A program made the position numbers and the translations under genes. Shown piece after piece: positions 7,646 to 18,029 of a stretch of 45,096 nucleotides of DNA; position 1 is the first letter of the stretch; each line of letters begins with the position of its first letter. The DNA comes from Enterococcus thailandicus (GTDB lineage Bacteria > Bacillota > Bacilli > Lactobacillales > Enterococcaceae): assembly GCF_001886265.1 (NCBI RefSeq), contig NZ_JXLE01000019.1:1-45096 (forward strand). Reading direction: 5' to 3'. Below the pieces are notes generated by a model. It did not search any database. It saw only the letters and a program-made list of their open reading frames with translations, and was not told the origin of the DNA.

Positions 7646-8578
7646 TCACTTTGTCACTTGACGATGAATTTGATAAACAGCACCAATCATGCCTGCATCA
7701 TTTTGCAATTTAGCTGGGCGAACAGCAGCAATCGTTTTGTTTTTAAGATAATGAATTGATTCGTGACGATTCATCACTTCTTCCAAACGTTTTTGAAATC
7801 GTTGATTAAATTCCTCGTTGGAACTGATTCCTCCACCAAATAAAATCAGTTCTGGATCAAAAAAACTAATCAGATTCAACATTCCCACAGATAGATCTGT
7901 TAAAAATTGTTCTACTATATTGATTGCCAGCACTTCTCCTTCTGCCTCTCTTTGAAAAATTTCTCGAGCATCTAAAATCATTGGTGCAGCTGCATCTAAT
8001 TTTTTTTGGCTCAAATTATATTGATAACAGAGACCGCCAACGGTTGCTGCTCGTTTGTTCCACGAAACTTCTTCGATATCGCCTTCTGCTGGTAAGTGAT
8101 CAATGATACTCCACCCAAATTCGCCAGCCATCCCATGAGCGCCTCGAAAAACTTCCCCATTGAGCACGATTCCTCCGCCAATACCTGTTCCTAAAACAAT
8201 GCATAAATAATTTTCTAGCCCTTGTGCATTCCCAATCCAATGTTCTGCAATCGCTGCGGCATTCGCATCATTTTCGATAGAAACAGGCAAGCCAGTTAGT
8301 CGTTCCAGTTCTATTTTGATATTGGCTCCATAAAAAGGTCTAATTGCACCAGCAGTAAGCATGTATCCATCTTCTTGGATAATACCTGGCGCACTAATAC
8401 CAATCCCCTCAATTTTTTCATATCGTTTTTGAGCATCTTTCACGATTGTATCTAGCTCAACCAAAAAGTCTGCCAACTGATAATTTGTTGGAATTGCAGA
8501 TTTTTCTAAAATATTCCCAACTTCATCTAGAACACCATATTTGACAGTCGTTCCACCAATATCAAATCCTACATACAT
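7646..8578 (-). CDS. ROK-family sugar kinase, probably a beta-glucoside kinase
   Basis: A 310-aa protein with the N-terminal phosphate-binding loop GFDIGGTTVKYGVLD, the sugar-binding ENDANAAA motif, the ROK signature region LGTGIGGGIVLNGEVFRGAHGMAGEFG, and the late FGGGIS motif. The ROK zinc motif CxCGxxGC is absent; the segment where it belongs reads DHLPAEGDIEEVSWNKRA. Glucokinases and NagC-type regulators usually keep that motif, while BglK-type beta-glucoside kinases are described as lacking it, and there is no N-terminal HTH, so this is an enzyme. It is the last gene of the ABC-transporter operon, 4 nt after yesL. It would phosphorylate the imported sugar with ATP, giving the substrate of the GH1 enzyme. 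Glucose as substrate is the main alternative. Confidence 0.8.
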   Translation of the reverse strand: MYVGFDIGGTTVKYGVLDEVGNILEKSAIPTNYQLADFLVELDTIVKDAQKRYEKIEGIGISAPGIIQEDGYMLTAGAIRPFYGANIKIELERLTGLPVSIENDANAAAIAEHWIGNAQGLENYLCIVLGTGIGGGIVLNGEVFRGAHGMAGEFGWSIIDHLPAEGDIEEVSWNKRAATVGGLCYQYNLSQKKLDAAAPMILDAREIFQREAEGEVLAINIVEQFLTDLSVGMLNLISFFDPELILFGGGISSNEEFNQRFQKRLEEVMNRHESIHYLKNKTIAAVRPAKLQNDAGMIGAVYQIHRQVTK

Positions 8579-8582
8579 ATGA

Positions 8583-9209
8583 TCAACTTCCCTCTTCTAA
8601 ATTCTCGTACGAATGAAAAACGCCCAACAATAACTTTGCTTTGATAAAAATGATCGTGCCGATTCCTAAAAAGAGCCATGCAAATAATAAACTTGGCAAA
8701 TAAAGAGGCAGCATTATCCCTCCACCAATTGTTATAAAAAACAACAGGATACTACTTGGTAAATGTTTTAGTGATAAGATGCAAGCATTGACCAATGTTC
8801 CTGTTAAATTATTTTCAAAACGAGCAATTAACGGAAACAGATATAATCCCATCAAAACAAGTAATGTGACAAATAACATTACTAAATAATAGGCAATTTT
8901 ATTTCCAATCAATAACGGTTGAATGAAAGGCAACAGAAAAAAAACACCACTACTCACACCCAAAATCAGCAACCACATTTTCGTTGCCAGAACAAAATTT
9001 TGTTTAAACTGATGAACATATTCTTTATACAAGACACCTTCTCTATGATCGACCATTTTATAAGCAGTCCCATAAGCACTAGCCATCGCCGCACCAATTG
9101 TGAGTACTGGTAAACAGGAAAGTATAAAAATAATCGTCAATAATAGCACTTGATAAATTCGTTGCATTCCTTCGTAGATTTTACCTTCTGTACTAAAAAT
9201 TTTTTGCAT
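8583..9209 (-). CDS. YesL family (DUF624) membrane protein
   Basis: About 208 aa with five or six hydrophobic segments and the family opening KIYEGMQRIYQVLLLTIIFILSCLPVLTIGAA followed by the GTAYKMVDHREG loop. DUF624 proteins occur almost only beside LplA/LplB/LplC-type sugar ABC transporters in firmicutes (as in the yes and ytc/lpl loci) and are thought to assist the transporter; their biochemical role is unknown. The ATG at 9209 is used because AGGAGG lies just ahead of it; an upstream start at 9242 would read through the ribosome site. It follows the binding-protein gene after a 315-bp gap with a stem-loop and directly precedes the kinase. Confidence 0.8.
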   Translation of the reverse strand: MQKIFSTEGKIYEGMQRIYQVLLLTIIFILSCLPVLTIGAAMASAYGTAYKMVDHREGVLYKEYVHQFKQNFVLATKMWLLILGVSSGVFFLLPFIQPLLIGNKIAYYLVMLFVTLLVLMGLYLFPLIARFENNLTGTLVNACILSLKHLPSSILLFFITIGGGIMLPLYLPSLLFAWLFLGIGTIIFIKAKLLLGVFHSYENLEEGS

Positions 9210-9441
9210 TTTTTTCCCTCCTGAATAATCCTGTTCATACAAATCAAAAAGATGGTCACAGATTAGAAATGTTTCGTTGCTCGCGTTTTAACTTTTCGTC
9301 ACAAGGTAGTTCAGTCATTTCGCCTCAATTCAAAACTATGGCACTTATTTTGATTCTTTGAACATTTTTAGCCGTCATTCAGCTAGCTTATTTGAACGAA
9401 CTCTGTTTATTTCGTAGGTGTTCACAGACTCCTTTTTCAAA

Positions 9442-9509
9442 AAGAAGTCGAGCTTCTCGAAAATTGATGCGTACATTTTTGAGAAGCTCTTTTTTATTTA
9501 AGACTTCTT
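9442..9509 (-). terminator. nested stem-loop between the binding-protein and yesL genes
   Basis: Two nested inverted repeats: an inner GAGCTTCTC (9450-9458) with GAGAAGCTC (9481-9489), and an outer AAGAAGTC (9442-9449) with GACTTCTT (9502-9509). On the minus strand the outer stem ends in CTTCTTTTTG, a weak U tract. It probably acts as a partial terminator or an RNA-stabilising hairpin, keeping binding-protein mRNA above yesL/kinase mRNA. The rest of the gap 9210-9524 shows no gene. Confidence 0.6.
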
Positions 9510-9524
9510 TTTTATTTTTAAAGA

Positions 9525-11168
9525 TTACATCGCTAATTTTTCTTTATTCTCTTGAATTTTCTCATTACGAACTTTATTCACATCATCGATTTTGTTTTCT
9601 TCTTGGAACGTTTTGTACTTAGCTAATAAATCATCTAGTTCTTTTTCATCTTTGGCACGTAACATACCAACCAATGTTGTACTCCAGTTTGTTTGGATGG
9701 CACTTAAGGCACGCGCTTCTTGACTTCCAGCATCTGGTCCAATATTTTCCGTTAAGAATTGAGAAGTTAGTTTGCCTTCTCCCCATTGTTGCATTTGTTT
9801 AACTGCATCAACGTAGGAATCATCGTTCATTGCTTTAAAACGGTCATGACCAAACTGGATAAATTCACCCATTCGATACTCCAATTGCCACTTTTCTGGA
9901 TCTTCTTGTTGAATTTTTCTTGCTTCATCTGTCCATTGTACTTTATCACCATCTTTGGTATAAGTTTCGCCTTCAATCCCAAAGTTCGTTAACATTTCGC
10001 CTTCATCACTTAGCAAATAAGTAAATAATTGGATTGCTTTTGCAGGATCTTGACAATTTTTACCAATATAGTTGATCATCCAACCAGAGATACCTGCCTG
10101 TGTTAACGTTGGATCATTTCCTTTGGTGCTTTGAATTCCATCAACTGCAATGTATTCAGAATCAGGATTAGCAGCTTTAAATGTTTGCAGCGGGATACCT
10201 TGGTTAACAAATGAACCAATCATTACAGCGCCATATTTTCCAGTTTGTAATTTTTCTTTGAATTTATCACCATCATCAGTAAACGTGTCATCCGAGATAT
10301 TTCCATCTTCATGGACTTGGCGGAATGCTTTGACCCATTTGATATAATCTTCGTCTAAATTACGATCGTAGTAATCATCACCATCTGTATAAGGAACACC
10401 CAGCATATCTTGAACCACACTATCCATTGAACCATTGGATGAACCATCTTTGGCAAAGTCATTAAATCCAAACGGAATCAATTCAGGAAACTGTTCTTTG
10501 ATTTTCTTCATTCCAGCAACAAAACCATCTGGTGTAGTGAAATCTGGTTTGCCAATTGCTTCATAGACATCTTTTCGAATAATGAACGCATCACGGGCAA
10601 AAATATCACCACTGTCAAAATCTGCTTGAACATTTGAATAATCTGGATAGCCATAAGATTTTCCATCTGAGAGTTTGTACCAGTTTAATGTTTCTTGACG
10701 TGCCACTTGATTGAAATATGGATCATACTTTTCAGCTAGATCTTGTAATGGAAGCGCCCAAGAGTTGGCTTTTCTAGCTACTTGTGAATTTGAATCAAAG
10801 ACAGTCACGATATCTGGCATGTCACCACCAGCAAAATAAGTATTTAATTTTGTGTCATCACCTGTGATGAATTTAATATCAATATTCAAGTCTTCTTTTA
10901 CTTTTTTTGTCACCATATCTTTCCCAAATTCAGTATTCCACCAGTCGGCATTGACATACCAAGTTAATTTCGTTGCCTCTTCTTTTTTATCTAACTTCCA
11001 AGCAGGTGTATCTTTCTCTGGTGTATAGCGATCTTCAATTGAGGGAAGTTCTACTGTTTTATCTGCTGATGCTTCCTCTTTGCCGCTACCACAAGCACCT
11101 AAAGCTAGTAACACCGTACTCGTTAATGCCAACATACCTACGACCTTTTTCTTTGAGACTCCAAACAT
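9525..11168 (-). CDS. LplA/YtcQ-type extracellular sugar-binding lipoprotein
   Basis: A 547-aa lipoprotein. The signal peptide ends in the lipobox LGAC with Cys26 as the lipid anchor, followed by a Gly/Ser/Glu linker. The mature protein has the extracellular solute-binding family 1 fold; the segments TWYVNADWWNTEFGKD and FAGGDMPDIVTVFD and the region with YIGKNCQDPAKAIQLFTYLLSDEG are typical of the large (over 500 aa) LplA/YtcQ/YesO subgroup, which takes up oligosaccharides. It captures the sugar outside the cell for the two permeases encoded just upstream (12 nt gap). AGGAGG precedes the ATG. The substrate cannot be read from sequence; the GH1/GH3/ROK context points to a beta-glucoside or other short beta-linked oligosaccharide. 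Confidence 0.88.
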   Translation of the reverse strand: MFGVSKKKVVGMLALTSTVLLALGACGSGKEEASADKTVELPSIEDRYTPEKDTPAWKLDKKEEATKLTWYVNADWWNTEFGKDMVTKKVKEDLNIDIKFITGDDTKLNTYFAGGDMPDIVTVFDSNSQVARKANSWALPLQDLAEKYDPYFNQVARQETLNWYKLSDGKSYGYPDYSNVQADFDSGDIFARDAFIIRKDVYEAIGKPDFTTPDGFVAGMKKIKEQFPELIPFGFNDFAKDGSSNGSMDSVVQDMLGVPYTDGDDYYDRNLDEDYIKWVKAFRQVHEDGNISDDTFTDDGDKFKEKLQTGKYGAVMIGSFVNQGIPLQTFKAANPDSEYIAVDGIQSTKGNDPTLTQAGISGWMINYIGKNCQDPAKAIQLFTYLLSDEGEMLTNFGIEGETYTKDGDKVQWTDEARKIQQEDPEKWQLEYRMGEFIQFGHDRFKAMNDDSYVDAVKQMQQWGEGKLTSQFLTENIGPDAGSQEARALSAIQTNWSTTLVGMLRAKDEKELDDLLAKYKTFQEENKIDDVNKVRNEKIQENKEKLAM

Positions 11169-11180
11169 TGATTATTCCTC

Positions 11181-12095
11181 CTATTCTTTGACTGCCCCAA
11201 GCATCATGCCTGAGATAAAATGTTTTTGTAGCAATGGATAAATGATTAAAATTGGAACGGTCGTAACAACGATCGTTGCCAACTGTACTCCTTTAGATGT
11301 AGTACTGATTTCAACAGCAGCATTCAATCCTTGCTGTGAGGCTGCCTGAGATTGTGTAATGATTTCATAAAGTTTCATTTGTAATGGATAGAGTGCTTTA
11401 TCCGTAACATACAGTTTTGCTGTCATGAAATCATTCCATTGCCAGACACCGTGAAAGAGGGCAATTGTTGCAAGTGCTGGCTTTGATAATGGCACAAAAA
11501 TTTTTAAGAAAACGCCCCAATCGCTTGCGCCATCAATTTTTGCTGACTCTTCTAGTGAAGTCGGTACATCACGGAAAAAATTCATTAAAATAATAACATC
11601 ATAGTATGACAACAACGCTGGGATAATATAAACCCAAAAAGTATTCAACAGGCCTAACGATTTGATTAATAAATAGGTTGGGATCATTCCCCCTGAGAAA
11701 AACATCGTAATAATTCCCATTGTCGAGTAAAGATTGCGGCCTTTTAAATTGCGCTTAGACAAAGCATAGGCCATAATTGCACAAAAAGCCGTATGTGCTA
11801 ACACACCAAGAACCGTTTTTCCAATCGAGATAATCAATGCCTGCCACATAGAGGAATCGCCAAGCACTTTGCGATAGTTATCCATCGAGATTTCCGAAGG
11901 CCAAAAGACAAAATCTCCTTTTGCCAAAGCATCACTTGAAGCAAAAGAGGAAGCAACAATATTCCAAACAGGTACGATAATCATGATTGTGAAAACTAGC
12001 AAGAGCAAGACATTGACAAAGTTAAAGATCTTACTGTCTTTGTCTTGTACAACGTTACTCTTGGGTTTTGATAAAGATAATTTTCTTTTTTCCAT
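11181..12095 (-). CDS. sugar ABC transporter permease, LplC/YtcP type
   Basis: A 304-aa inner-membrane permease with six predicted helices. The N-terminus is cytoplasmic and basic; the first helix begins near residue 25. The cytoplasmic coupling loop EESAKIDGASDWGVFLKIFVPLSKPAL is the EAA motif that docks with the ATPase. The last residues (GMMLGAVKE) are the usual end of LplC/YtcP proteins. It pairs with the product of the next gene upstream. No ATPase is encoded in the operon, as is normal for CUT1 systems of this group, which share MsmX-like ATPases. AAAGGAG precedes the ATG. Confidence 0.9.
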   Translation of the reverse strand: MEKRKLSLSKPKSNVVQDKDSKIFNFVNVLLLLVFTIMIIVPVWNIVASSFASSDALAKGDFVFWPSEISMDNYRKVLGDSSMWQALIISIGKTVLGVLAHTAFCAIMAYALSKRNLKGRNLYSTMGIITMFFSGGMIPTYLLIKSLGLLNTFWVYIIPALLSYYDVIILMNFFRDVPTSLEESAKIDGASDWGVFLKIFVPLSKPALATIALFHGVWQWNDFMTAKLYVTDKALYPLQMKLYEIITQSQAASQQGLNAAVEISTTSKGVQLATIVVTTVPILIIYPLLQKHFISGMMLGAVKE

Positions 12096-12111
12096 CGTCT
12101 TTACTCCTTTC

Positions 12112-13056
12112 TTATAAAACGGACTGATTATCGTTTAATTTCTTAGTTACGATATTCGTTGCAACCAGTAAGATAACTGAAATGATTGAAATACCTAATC
12201 CAACAGCCGTGGCGTAAGAAAAATCTCCCTGCATTAAACCAACTCGATAAACATATGAATTGATTACTTCTGCTTTGGGTTGATTTTGTGAGTTCATTAA
12301 AACCAATGTCTGATCTAAATTCGAATTAAATAAACCGCTTACACTAAGGATCAAGTTTAAAGAAATAATATTTCGGATCATCGGGATCGTGATACTCCAA
12401 ATTTGACGCATTCGAGTGGCACCATCCATTTTTGCTGCTTCGTAATACGTGGGATCAATTCGTGACATCGTCGCAAGGTACAAAATCGTTCCCCACCCGG
12501 CTTCTTTCCACACATCAGATAAAGAAGCAATCCACCAATATTTTCCTGCATCCAACATATGGTTTTGCTTCGCTTGGATACCAATGAAATTCAAAAGTTC
12601 ATTAATCATTCCGTTAGAAGAAAACCAAGTAATCAACATCCCACCGAGTATAATCCAAGAAAGGAAGTGTGGTAAGTAAGAAATCGTTTGGATCGTCCGT
12701 TTAAAGACGCTGTCTCTTAATTCATAAATCATCACCGCAATAATAATCGGTAGGACAAAACCAAAAGCTAGTTTTAAGCCACTAATTCCTAACGTATTGA
12801 CCACTGATTGCCAGAAATATTTATCTTCCATAATAATTTTAAAGTTTTCCAGTCCCACCCATTGTGCACTTTCAATCGTATCAATCACTGTATAATTTTT
12901 AAAAGCAATCACTAAGCCATAGATGGGAATAAAGCTGAATATAATCATGTAGACAATACCTGGAATCGCCATCGATTGTAATTGCCACTGGCGACCAAAA
13001 TTTCGAAACCACTTCTTGATACGAACGTTTAGTGTTGGTTTTACTTTTGCTTCCAA
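12112..13056 (-). CDS. sugar ABC transporter permease, LplB type
   Basis: A 314-aa inner-membrane permease. An amphipathic basic N-terminus (KKWFRNFGRQWQLQ) leads into six helices; the first contains the GIVYMIIFSFIPIYGLVIAFKNY segment typical of LplB. The EAA loop reads YYEAAKMDGATRMRQIWSITIPMI. It forms the transmembrane heterodimer with the LplC-type permease, 16 nt downstream. The start is a TTG at 13056 preceded by GAGGAGG at good spacing. It follows the LacI gene after 42 nt, so regulator and transporter are one transcript. Confidence 0.9.
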   Translation of the reverse strand: MEAKVKPTLNVRIKKWFRNFGRQWQLQSMAIPGIVYMIIFSFIPIYGLVIAFKNYTVIDTIESAQWVGLENFKIIMEDKYFWQSVVNTLGISGLKLAFGFVLPIIIAVMIYELRDSVFKRTIQTISYLPHFLSWIILGGMLITWFSSNGMINELLNFIGIQAKQNHMLDAGKYWWIASLSDVWKEAGWGTILYLATMSRIDPTYYEAAKMDGATRMRQIWSITIPMIRNIISLNLILSVSGLFNSNLDQTLVLMNSQNQPKAEVINSYVYRVGLMQGDFSYATAVGLGISIISVILLVATNIVTKKLNDNQSVL

Positions 13057-13098
13057 CTGATCTTCCTCCTCGTTGTTTTTCCTTTTAAATCTATTACG

Positions 13099-14118
13099 CT
13101 AACTTTCGTGTTTGTTACGCAACTCTTTCGCTGTTTCTCCCGCAATCAACTGGCAGTCTAAACTTTTATTCTCACCAGTTTTTTGGTTATCAATCAAATG
13201 CAATAGTTCAATAACTGCTTGACGTCCCTGCTCACGAATCGGATTCCGAATCGTCGATATCTTTGGTTTGAAATAACGAAGTAATTCAATATCATCAAAC
13301 CCAACCACACTAAAATCTTCTGGTACCGACATTGCTAACCCTTCGATTGCTTTGATAACGCCGATTGCACTTAAATCATTTCCAGCAATCCACGCTGTAG
13401 GCCAGCTGTTCTTTTCTTGCATGTTTAAGTACTGTGTCATATTGTTAAAACTAGCTTTTTCTTCAAATAATCCTGGGATAATCCACTGTTCGTTAATTGT
13501 CAATCCAGCTTCCTTCATGGTCTCTTCAAAGCCTAAATAACGTTCATCACTATCATAGACACCTGGATGTCCGGGTAAAAACCCAATTTTTTGATGTCCT
13601 TTTTCAATTAAATACTGTGTCGCTAATTTTCCAGCCTTTCGAGAAGAAAAGACCACACTACTGATACTTTGATCCTCAATTTCTCGATCCATAAAAACAG
13701 CTTTGATTCCTTCTGACTGAATCGTACCTAGTGCTTCATCATCAATCAGATCTTCAAATCCGATAAACCCATCAACCATATTTCCTAATAGATGCGAGCT
13801 TAGCACCTTTTTATCGGAAGAAATAATTACGTTCACACCATAGCGATGCTGTTCCGCTTCCTTCACGATTGCTTCGATCAGGGTACTAAAGTAAGGACCG
13901 ATAATCGTATGCGTATAAAAGCCAATCATATTGGTGTGTTTTGCTTTTAAATTTTTACCAAATAAATTCGGTGTATAATGCAGTTTTTTAGCCGCAGTCA
14001 GGACTTTTTCTTTTGTTTTTGGTGTTACCACATCAACATTATTCAATGCTTTTGAAACAGTCGCAATTGAGACATTCGCTTCTTGAGCAACTTCACGAAT
14101 AGTTATTCGTTCTTTCAT
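13099..14118 (-). CDS. LacI/GalR-family regulator of the sugar transporter operon
   Basis: About 339 aa. The N-terminal HTH reads TIREVAQEANVSIATVSKALN with the hinge helix VLTAAKKLHYTPN; the rest is a periplasmic-binding-protein-like effector domain (MVDGFIGFEDL, VVGFDDIELLRYF, ISTIRNP). The ATG at 14118 follows GGAGGG; a TTG at 14130 would overlap the operator and lacks a ribosome site. It is the first gene of the operon lacI-like/permease/permease/binding protein/yesL/kinase. Two CG-centred palindromes of LacI-family type lie in its leader, so it is expected to repress itself and the transporter until a sugar or sugar phosphate binds. Confidence 0.9.
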   Translation of the reverse strand: MKERITIREVAQEANVSIATVSKALNNVDVVTPKTKEKVLTAAKKLHYTPNLFGKNLKAKHTNMIGFYTHTIIGPYFSTLIEAIVKEAEQHRYGVNVIISSDKKVLSSHLLGNMVDGFIGFEDLIDDEALGTIQSEGIKAVFMDREIEDQSISSVVFSSRKAGKLATQYLIEKGHQKIGFLPGHPGVYDSDERYLGFEETMKEAGLTINEQWIIPGLFEEKASFNNMTQYLNMQEKNSWPTAWIAGNDLSAIGVIKAIEGLAMSVPEDFSVVGFDDIELLRYFKPKISTIRNPIREQGRQAVIELLHLIDNQKTGENKSLDCQLIAGETAKELRNKHES

Positions 14119-14129
14119 AACTCCCTCCA

Positions 14130-14207
14130 AATAAAAACGTTTTTATTTTTCTTAAATAAGTAAAGAAGTCTTTTTTACATTCACATCATAAATAAAAACG
14201 TTTTCAA
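14130..14207 (-). promoter_or_regulatory. pair of LacI-type operators ahead of the transporter operon
   Basis: Operator 1 is the perfect palindrome AATAAAAACGTTTTTATT (14130-14147). Operator 2 is AATAAAAACGTTTTCAAA (about 14191-14208), one half imperfect. Their CG centres are exactly 60 bp apart, close to six helical turns, so two dimers would sit on the same DNA face. CcpA could also recognise such sites. The promoter hexamers between them are not clear. Confidence 0.7.
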
Positions 14208-14251
14208 AAACAATAACTTGTCCTCTTAATGGTTTTCGTTTCCCACTTTTG

Positions 14252-14285
14252 AAAAAAAAGTCATAGTGGCACAAGCTGTACCACT
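14252..14285 (-). terminator. terminator of the GH1-GH3 operon
   Basis: On the minus strand AGTGGTACA-GCT-TGTGCCACT (14285-14265) is followed by ATGAC and eight T. It separates the glycosidase operon from the LacI/transporter operon, so the two are distinct transcripts. Confidence 0.8.
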
Positions 14286-14292
14286 AAGAAAA

Positions 14293-16410
14293 TTATGTTA
14301 GGAGAAATCGGCTTTCTGCCACAATATTCGCTACACTTTCCCCTAAAAATAAACGAAATCCGCCCGATTCAATCGTCTTTTTTAAATCTATATGACTATA
14401 GGCCAATTCAGCTGGCGAAACTACAAACTCGACTTTCTTCGTTTCGCCTGCAGCTAGTTCAACTTTTGTCCACTTCAAAAGTTCGATTTTTGGTCGAATA
14501 ACTTCGGTAACCTCATCTTGGAAATAAAGTTGTGGTAACGCCCACCCTTTAATCTTGGAGTTATTCATCACTTCAAAACTCACTGTCAACTCTTCCTCTT
14601 TCGTTAGCGTATCACTTGAGAGGGAAAAATTTTTATATTGAAACTCGCTATAAGACAATCCATGACCGAAACAGTACAATGGATGGTTTTCTTCATCCAT
14701 ATAGCGTGAAATATATTTTTCATGATAGTTTTCTTTTGTTTGTGGCCGTCCAGTCGACATCTCTTGATAAGAATAAGGCAGTTGCCCAACACTACGAGGA
14801 AAACTCATCGGTAAGTGTGCCGTAAAATTTTCTGCACCACTCAAAAGCATCGCTAAAGCATCTCCTGTTTGGCTACCTAAAAACCAAGCAGAAACAATAG
14901 CATCTACTTTCTCAACGACATCTGTCAGAACTAATGGCCGTCCACTAAAGGTCACTAAAATCTTTTCAATCTCATATGTCGCTAATAAATCAATCAATTC
15001 GAGTTCGATCGCTTTTAATTTTAATTCTGCGCGACTTGCAGCTTCGCCCGCTTCTTCGCTTTTCTCCCCAACTGCGATGATAACTTTATCAGCGACTTGG
15101 ATTGCTTGCTCAATTGCTTTTTTGTCAAGTTGGTCAGTCACTGAAATAAGCTGGACTTCAGAAAATTGCTGTTTTAGACCACTAGCAAGTGAAATGGCTT
15201 TTTTCGAATCGCCAATCCATGACCATGCTCCAAGTACGTCTTGTGTTGTTGCTTTCGTACCGATCAATAAAATTTTTTCTGTTGATTCTAAAGGAAGAAC
15301 AGCATTATTTTTCAAAAGTACAGCAGAATTAAGAGCTGCTTGATAACTTAATTCTTGGAGTTCAGATAAATCAACCGTCACGTCCAGCCCACGATACGGA
15401 TTTTCAAATAAGCCTAACTCATTCTTCAAAGTCAAGATACGCCAAACTGCTTCATCTAATTTTTTTAATTGCTCTTTTGTTTCAATCATTTCTGCAAGCT
15501 CATTTAAATAGCAATCTGTCATCATATCGATATCAACGGTTGCCTCGAAGGCTTTTTTTGCTGCTTCACGTGGGTTTTCAGCTACGCGGTGATTCATCAA
15601 CTCAGCAATTGCTGCCCAATCTGAAATTACGACACCGTCAAAACCCAATTCATCTCGCAAAATGCCTTTAATCAGCTTTCGATTTCCCGTTACTGGTACC
15701 CCATGTAAACTATTGAATGACGTCATAACCATTTTTACGCCATTCGCAATTGCTCCTTCAAAAGCAGGCAGATAGTTTTGGTACAACTCAACATCAGAAA
15801 AATCTACCGTATTATAATCACGACCACCCTCGGCAGCTCCGTAACCAACAAAGTGCTTCACACAAGCCGCTACACGATGTGATTCTGTTGCTAAATTTGT
15901 TCCTTGATAGCCTTTGACATACGCTTCTGTTAATGCGCGAGAAAGTCTAGGGTCTTCACCATTACTTTCTAATACGCGTCCCCAACGAGGATCTTTGACA
16001 TAGTCTGCCATCGGAGAAAAAGTTACTTGAATACCCTCACTGGCAGCTTCTGCGGCAGATGCCTTTGCTACTTTTTCAATCAATTCAGGATCAAAACTAC
16101 TAGCTAGCGCTAATGGAATCGGAAAAATCGTTTCATAACCATGAATAACATCTGCCATAAACATTAAAGGAATCTGATGTTGACTGCGCGCTAAATAATC
16201 TTCTTGAATTTTTCTGACTTCCGTTCCTCGGTGGGTACCTAAAACAGATCCTACTTGATAAAGCTGATCCATCCCCATTGACCACTCTGACATTGGGCCA
16301 GTAATTTCTCCTTGATTTCCAAAAAAATTAGGCGTTACTTGAGCTAATTGCCCAATTTTTTCAGCTAGACTTAACTTGTCCATTACTTTTTTTAGTTCAC
16401 GAATTTCCAT
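14293..16410 (-). CDS. glycoside hydrolase family 3 beta-glucosidase (BglX-like), cytoplasmic
   Basis: A 705-aa enzyme without a signal peptide. The N-terminal TIM-barrel domain has the substrate-binding region FGNQG...GTHRGTEVRKIQEDYL, the KHFVGYGAAEGGRDYN motif and the catalytic nucleophile Asp in GFDGVVISDWAAI. A second alpha/beta domain (about 370-560: SAVLLKNNAVLPL, IGEKSEEAGEAASRAELKL) carries the expected acid/base region, and a fibronectin-III-like domain ends the protein (SYSEFQYKN). Family members release glucose from beta-glucosides; some act on xylosides. Intracellular location implies that it acts on imported oligosaccharides. It lies 16 nt after the GH1 gene, in the same operon, and has its own terminator. 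Confidence 0.9.
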   Translation of the reverse strand: MEIRELKKVMDKLSLAEKIGQLAQVTPNFFGNQGEITGPMSEWSMGMDQLYQVGSVLGTHRGTEVRKIQEDYLARSQHQIPLMFMADVIHGYETIFPIPLALASSFDPELIEKVAKASAAEAASEGIQVTFSPMADYVKDPRWGRVLESNGEDPRLSRALTEAYVKGYQGTNLATESHRVAACVKHFVGYGAAEGGRDYNTVDFSDVELYQNYLPAFEGAIANGVKMVMTSFNSLHGVPVTGNRKLIKGILRDELGFDGVVISDWAAIAELMNHRVAENPREAAKKAFEATVDIDMMTDCYLNELAEMIETKEQLKKLDEAVWRILTLKNELGLFENPYRGLDVTVDLSELQELSYQAALNSAVLLKNNAVLPLESTEKILLIGTKATTQDVLGAWSWIGDSKKAISLASGLKQQFSEVQLISVTDQLDKKAIEQAIQVADKVIIAVGEKSEEAGEAASRAELKLKAIELELIDLLATYEIEKILVTFSGRPLVLTDVVEKVDAIVSAWFLGSQTGDALAMLLSGAENFTAHLPMSFPRSVGQLPYSYQEMSTGRPQTKENYHEKYISRYMDEENHPLYCFGHGLSYSEFQYKNFSLSSDTLTKEEELTVSFEVMNNSKIKGWALPQLYFQDEVTEVIRPKIELLKWTKVELAAGETKKVEFVVSPAELAYSHIDLKKTIESGGFRLFLGESVANIVAESRFLLT

Positions 16411-16426
16411 GATGTGCTCCTTTAGG

Positions 16427-17860
<1,434 letters not shown>

Positions 17861-17884
17861 TCACCTCAATTAGTTAATGCCCTT

Positions 17885-17913
17885 AGTATAGTTAGGAAAT
17901 CTGACTTACTCAA
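17885..17913 (-). promoter_or_regulatory. promoter of the GH1-GH3 operon
   Basis: On the minus strand TTGAGT (17913-17908), a 17-nt spacer, and TATACT (17890-17885). Transcription would start about 25 nt ahead of the GH1 ATG. No LacI-type palindrome like those at 14130-14207 is present here, so control may come from the RpiR protein encoded just upstream. Confidence 0.65.
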
Positions 17914-17955
17914 TGCCTGTACAAAACTCTGGCATGAAATCCAGTAAATAGAAAA

Positions 17956-17994
17956 AAACACCATCATGGTACATTCTGTACCAAAATAGTGTTT
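17956..17994 (-). terminator. terminator of the rpiR-like gene
   Basis: On the minus strand AAACACTATTTTGGTACA pairs, with two mismatches, with TGTACCATGATGGTGTTT around a GAA loop, followed by a T run. The core GGTACA-GAA-TGTACC is a perfect palindrome and could also be a protein site. Confidence 0.75.
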
Positions 17995-18029
17995 TCCAAA
18001 ACGCCATGTACCTAAAAGTAATAATCTTT

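Noticed and set aside
17956-17994. GGTACA-GAA-TGTACC palindrome as an RpiR operator
   Set aside because: It is the core of a U-tracted terminator hairpin right after the rpiR-like gene, which explains it more simply; a dual role cannot be excluded.
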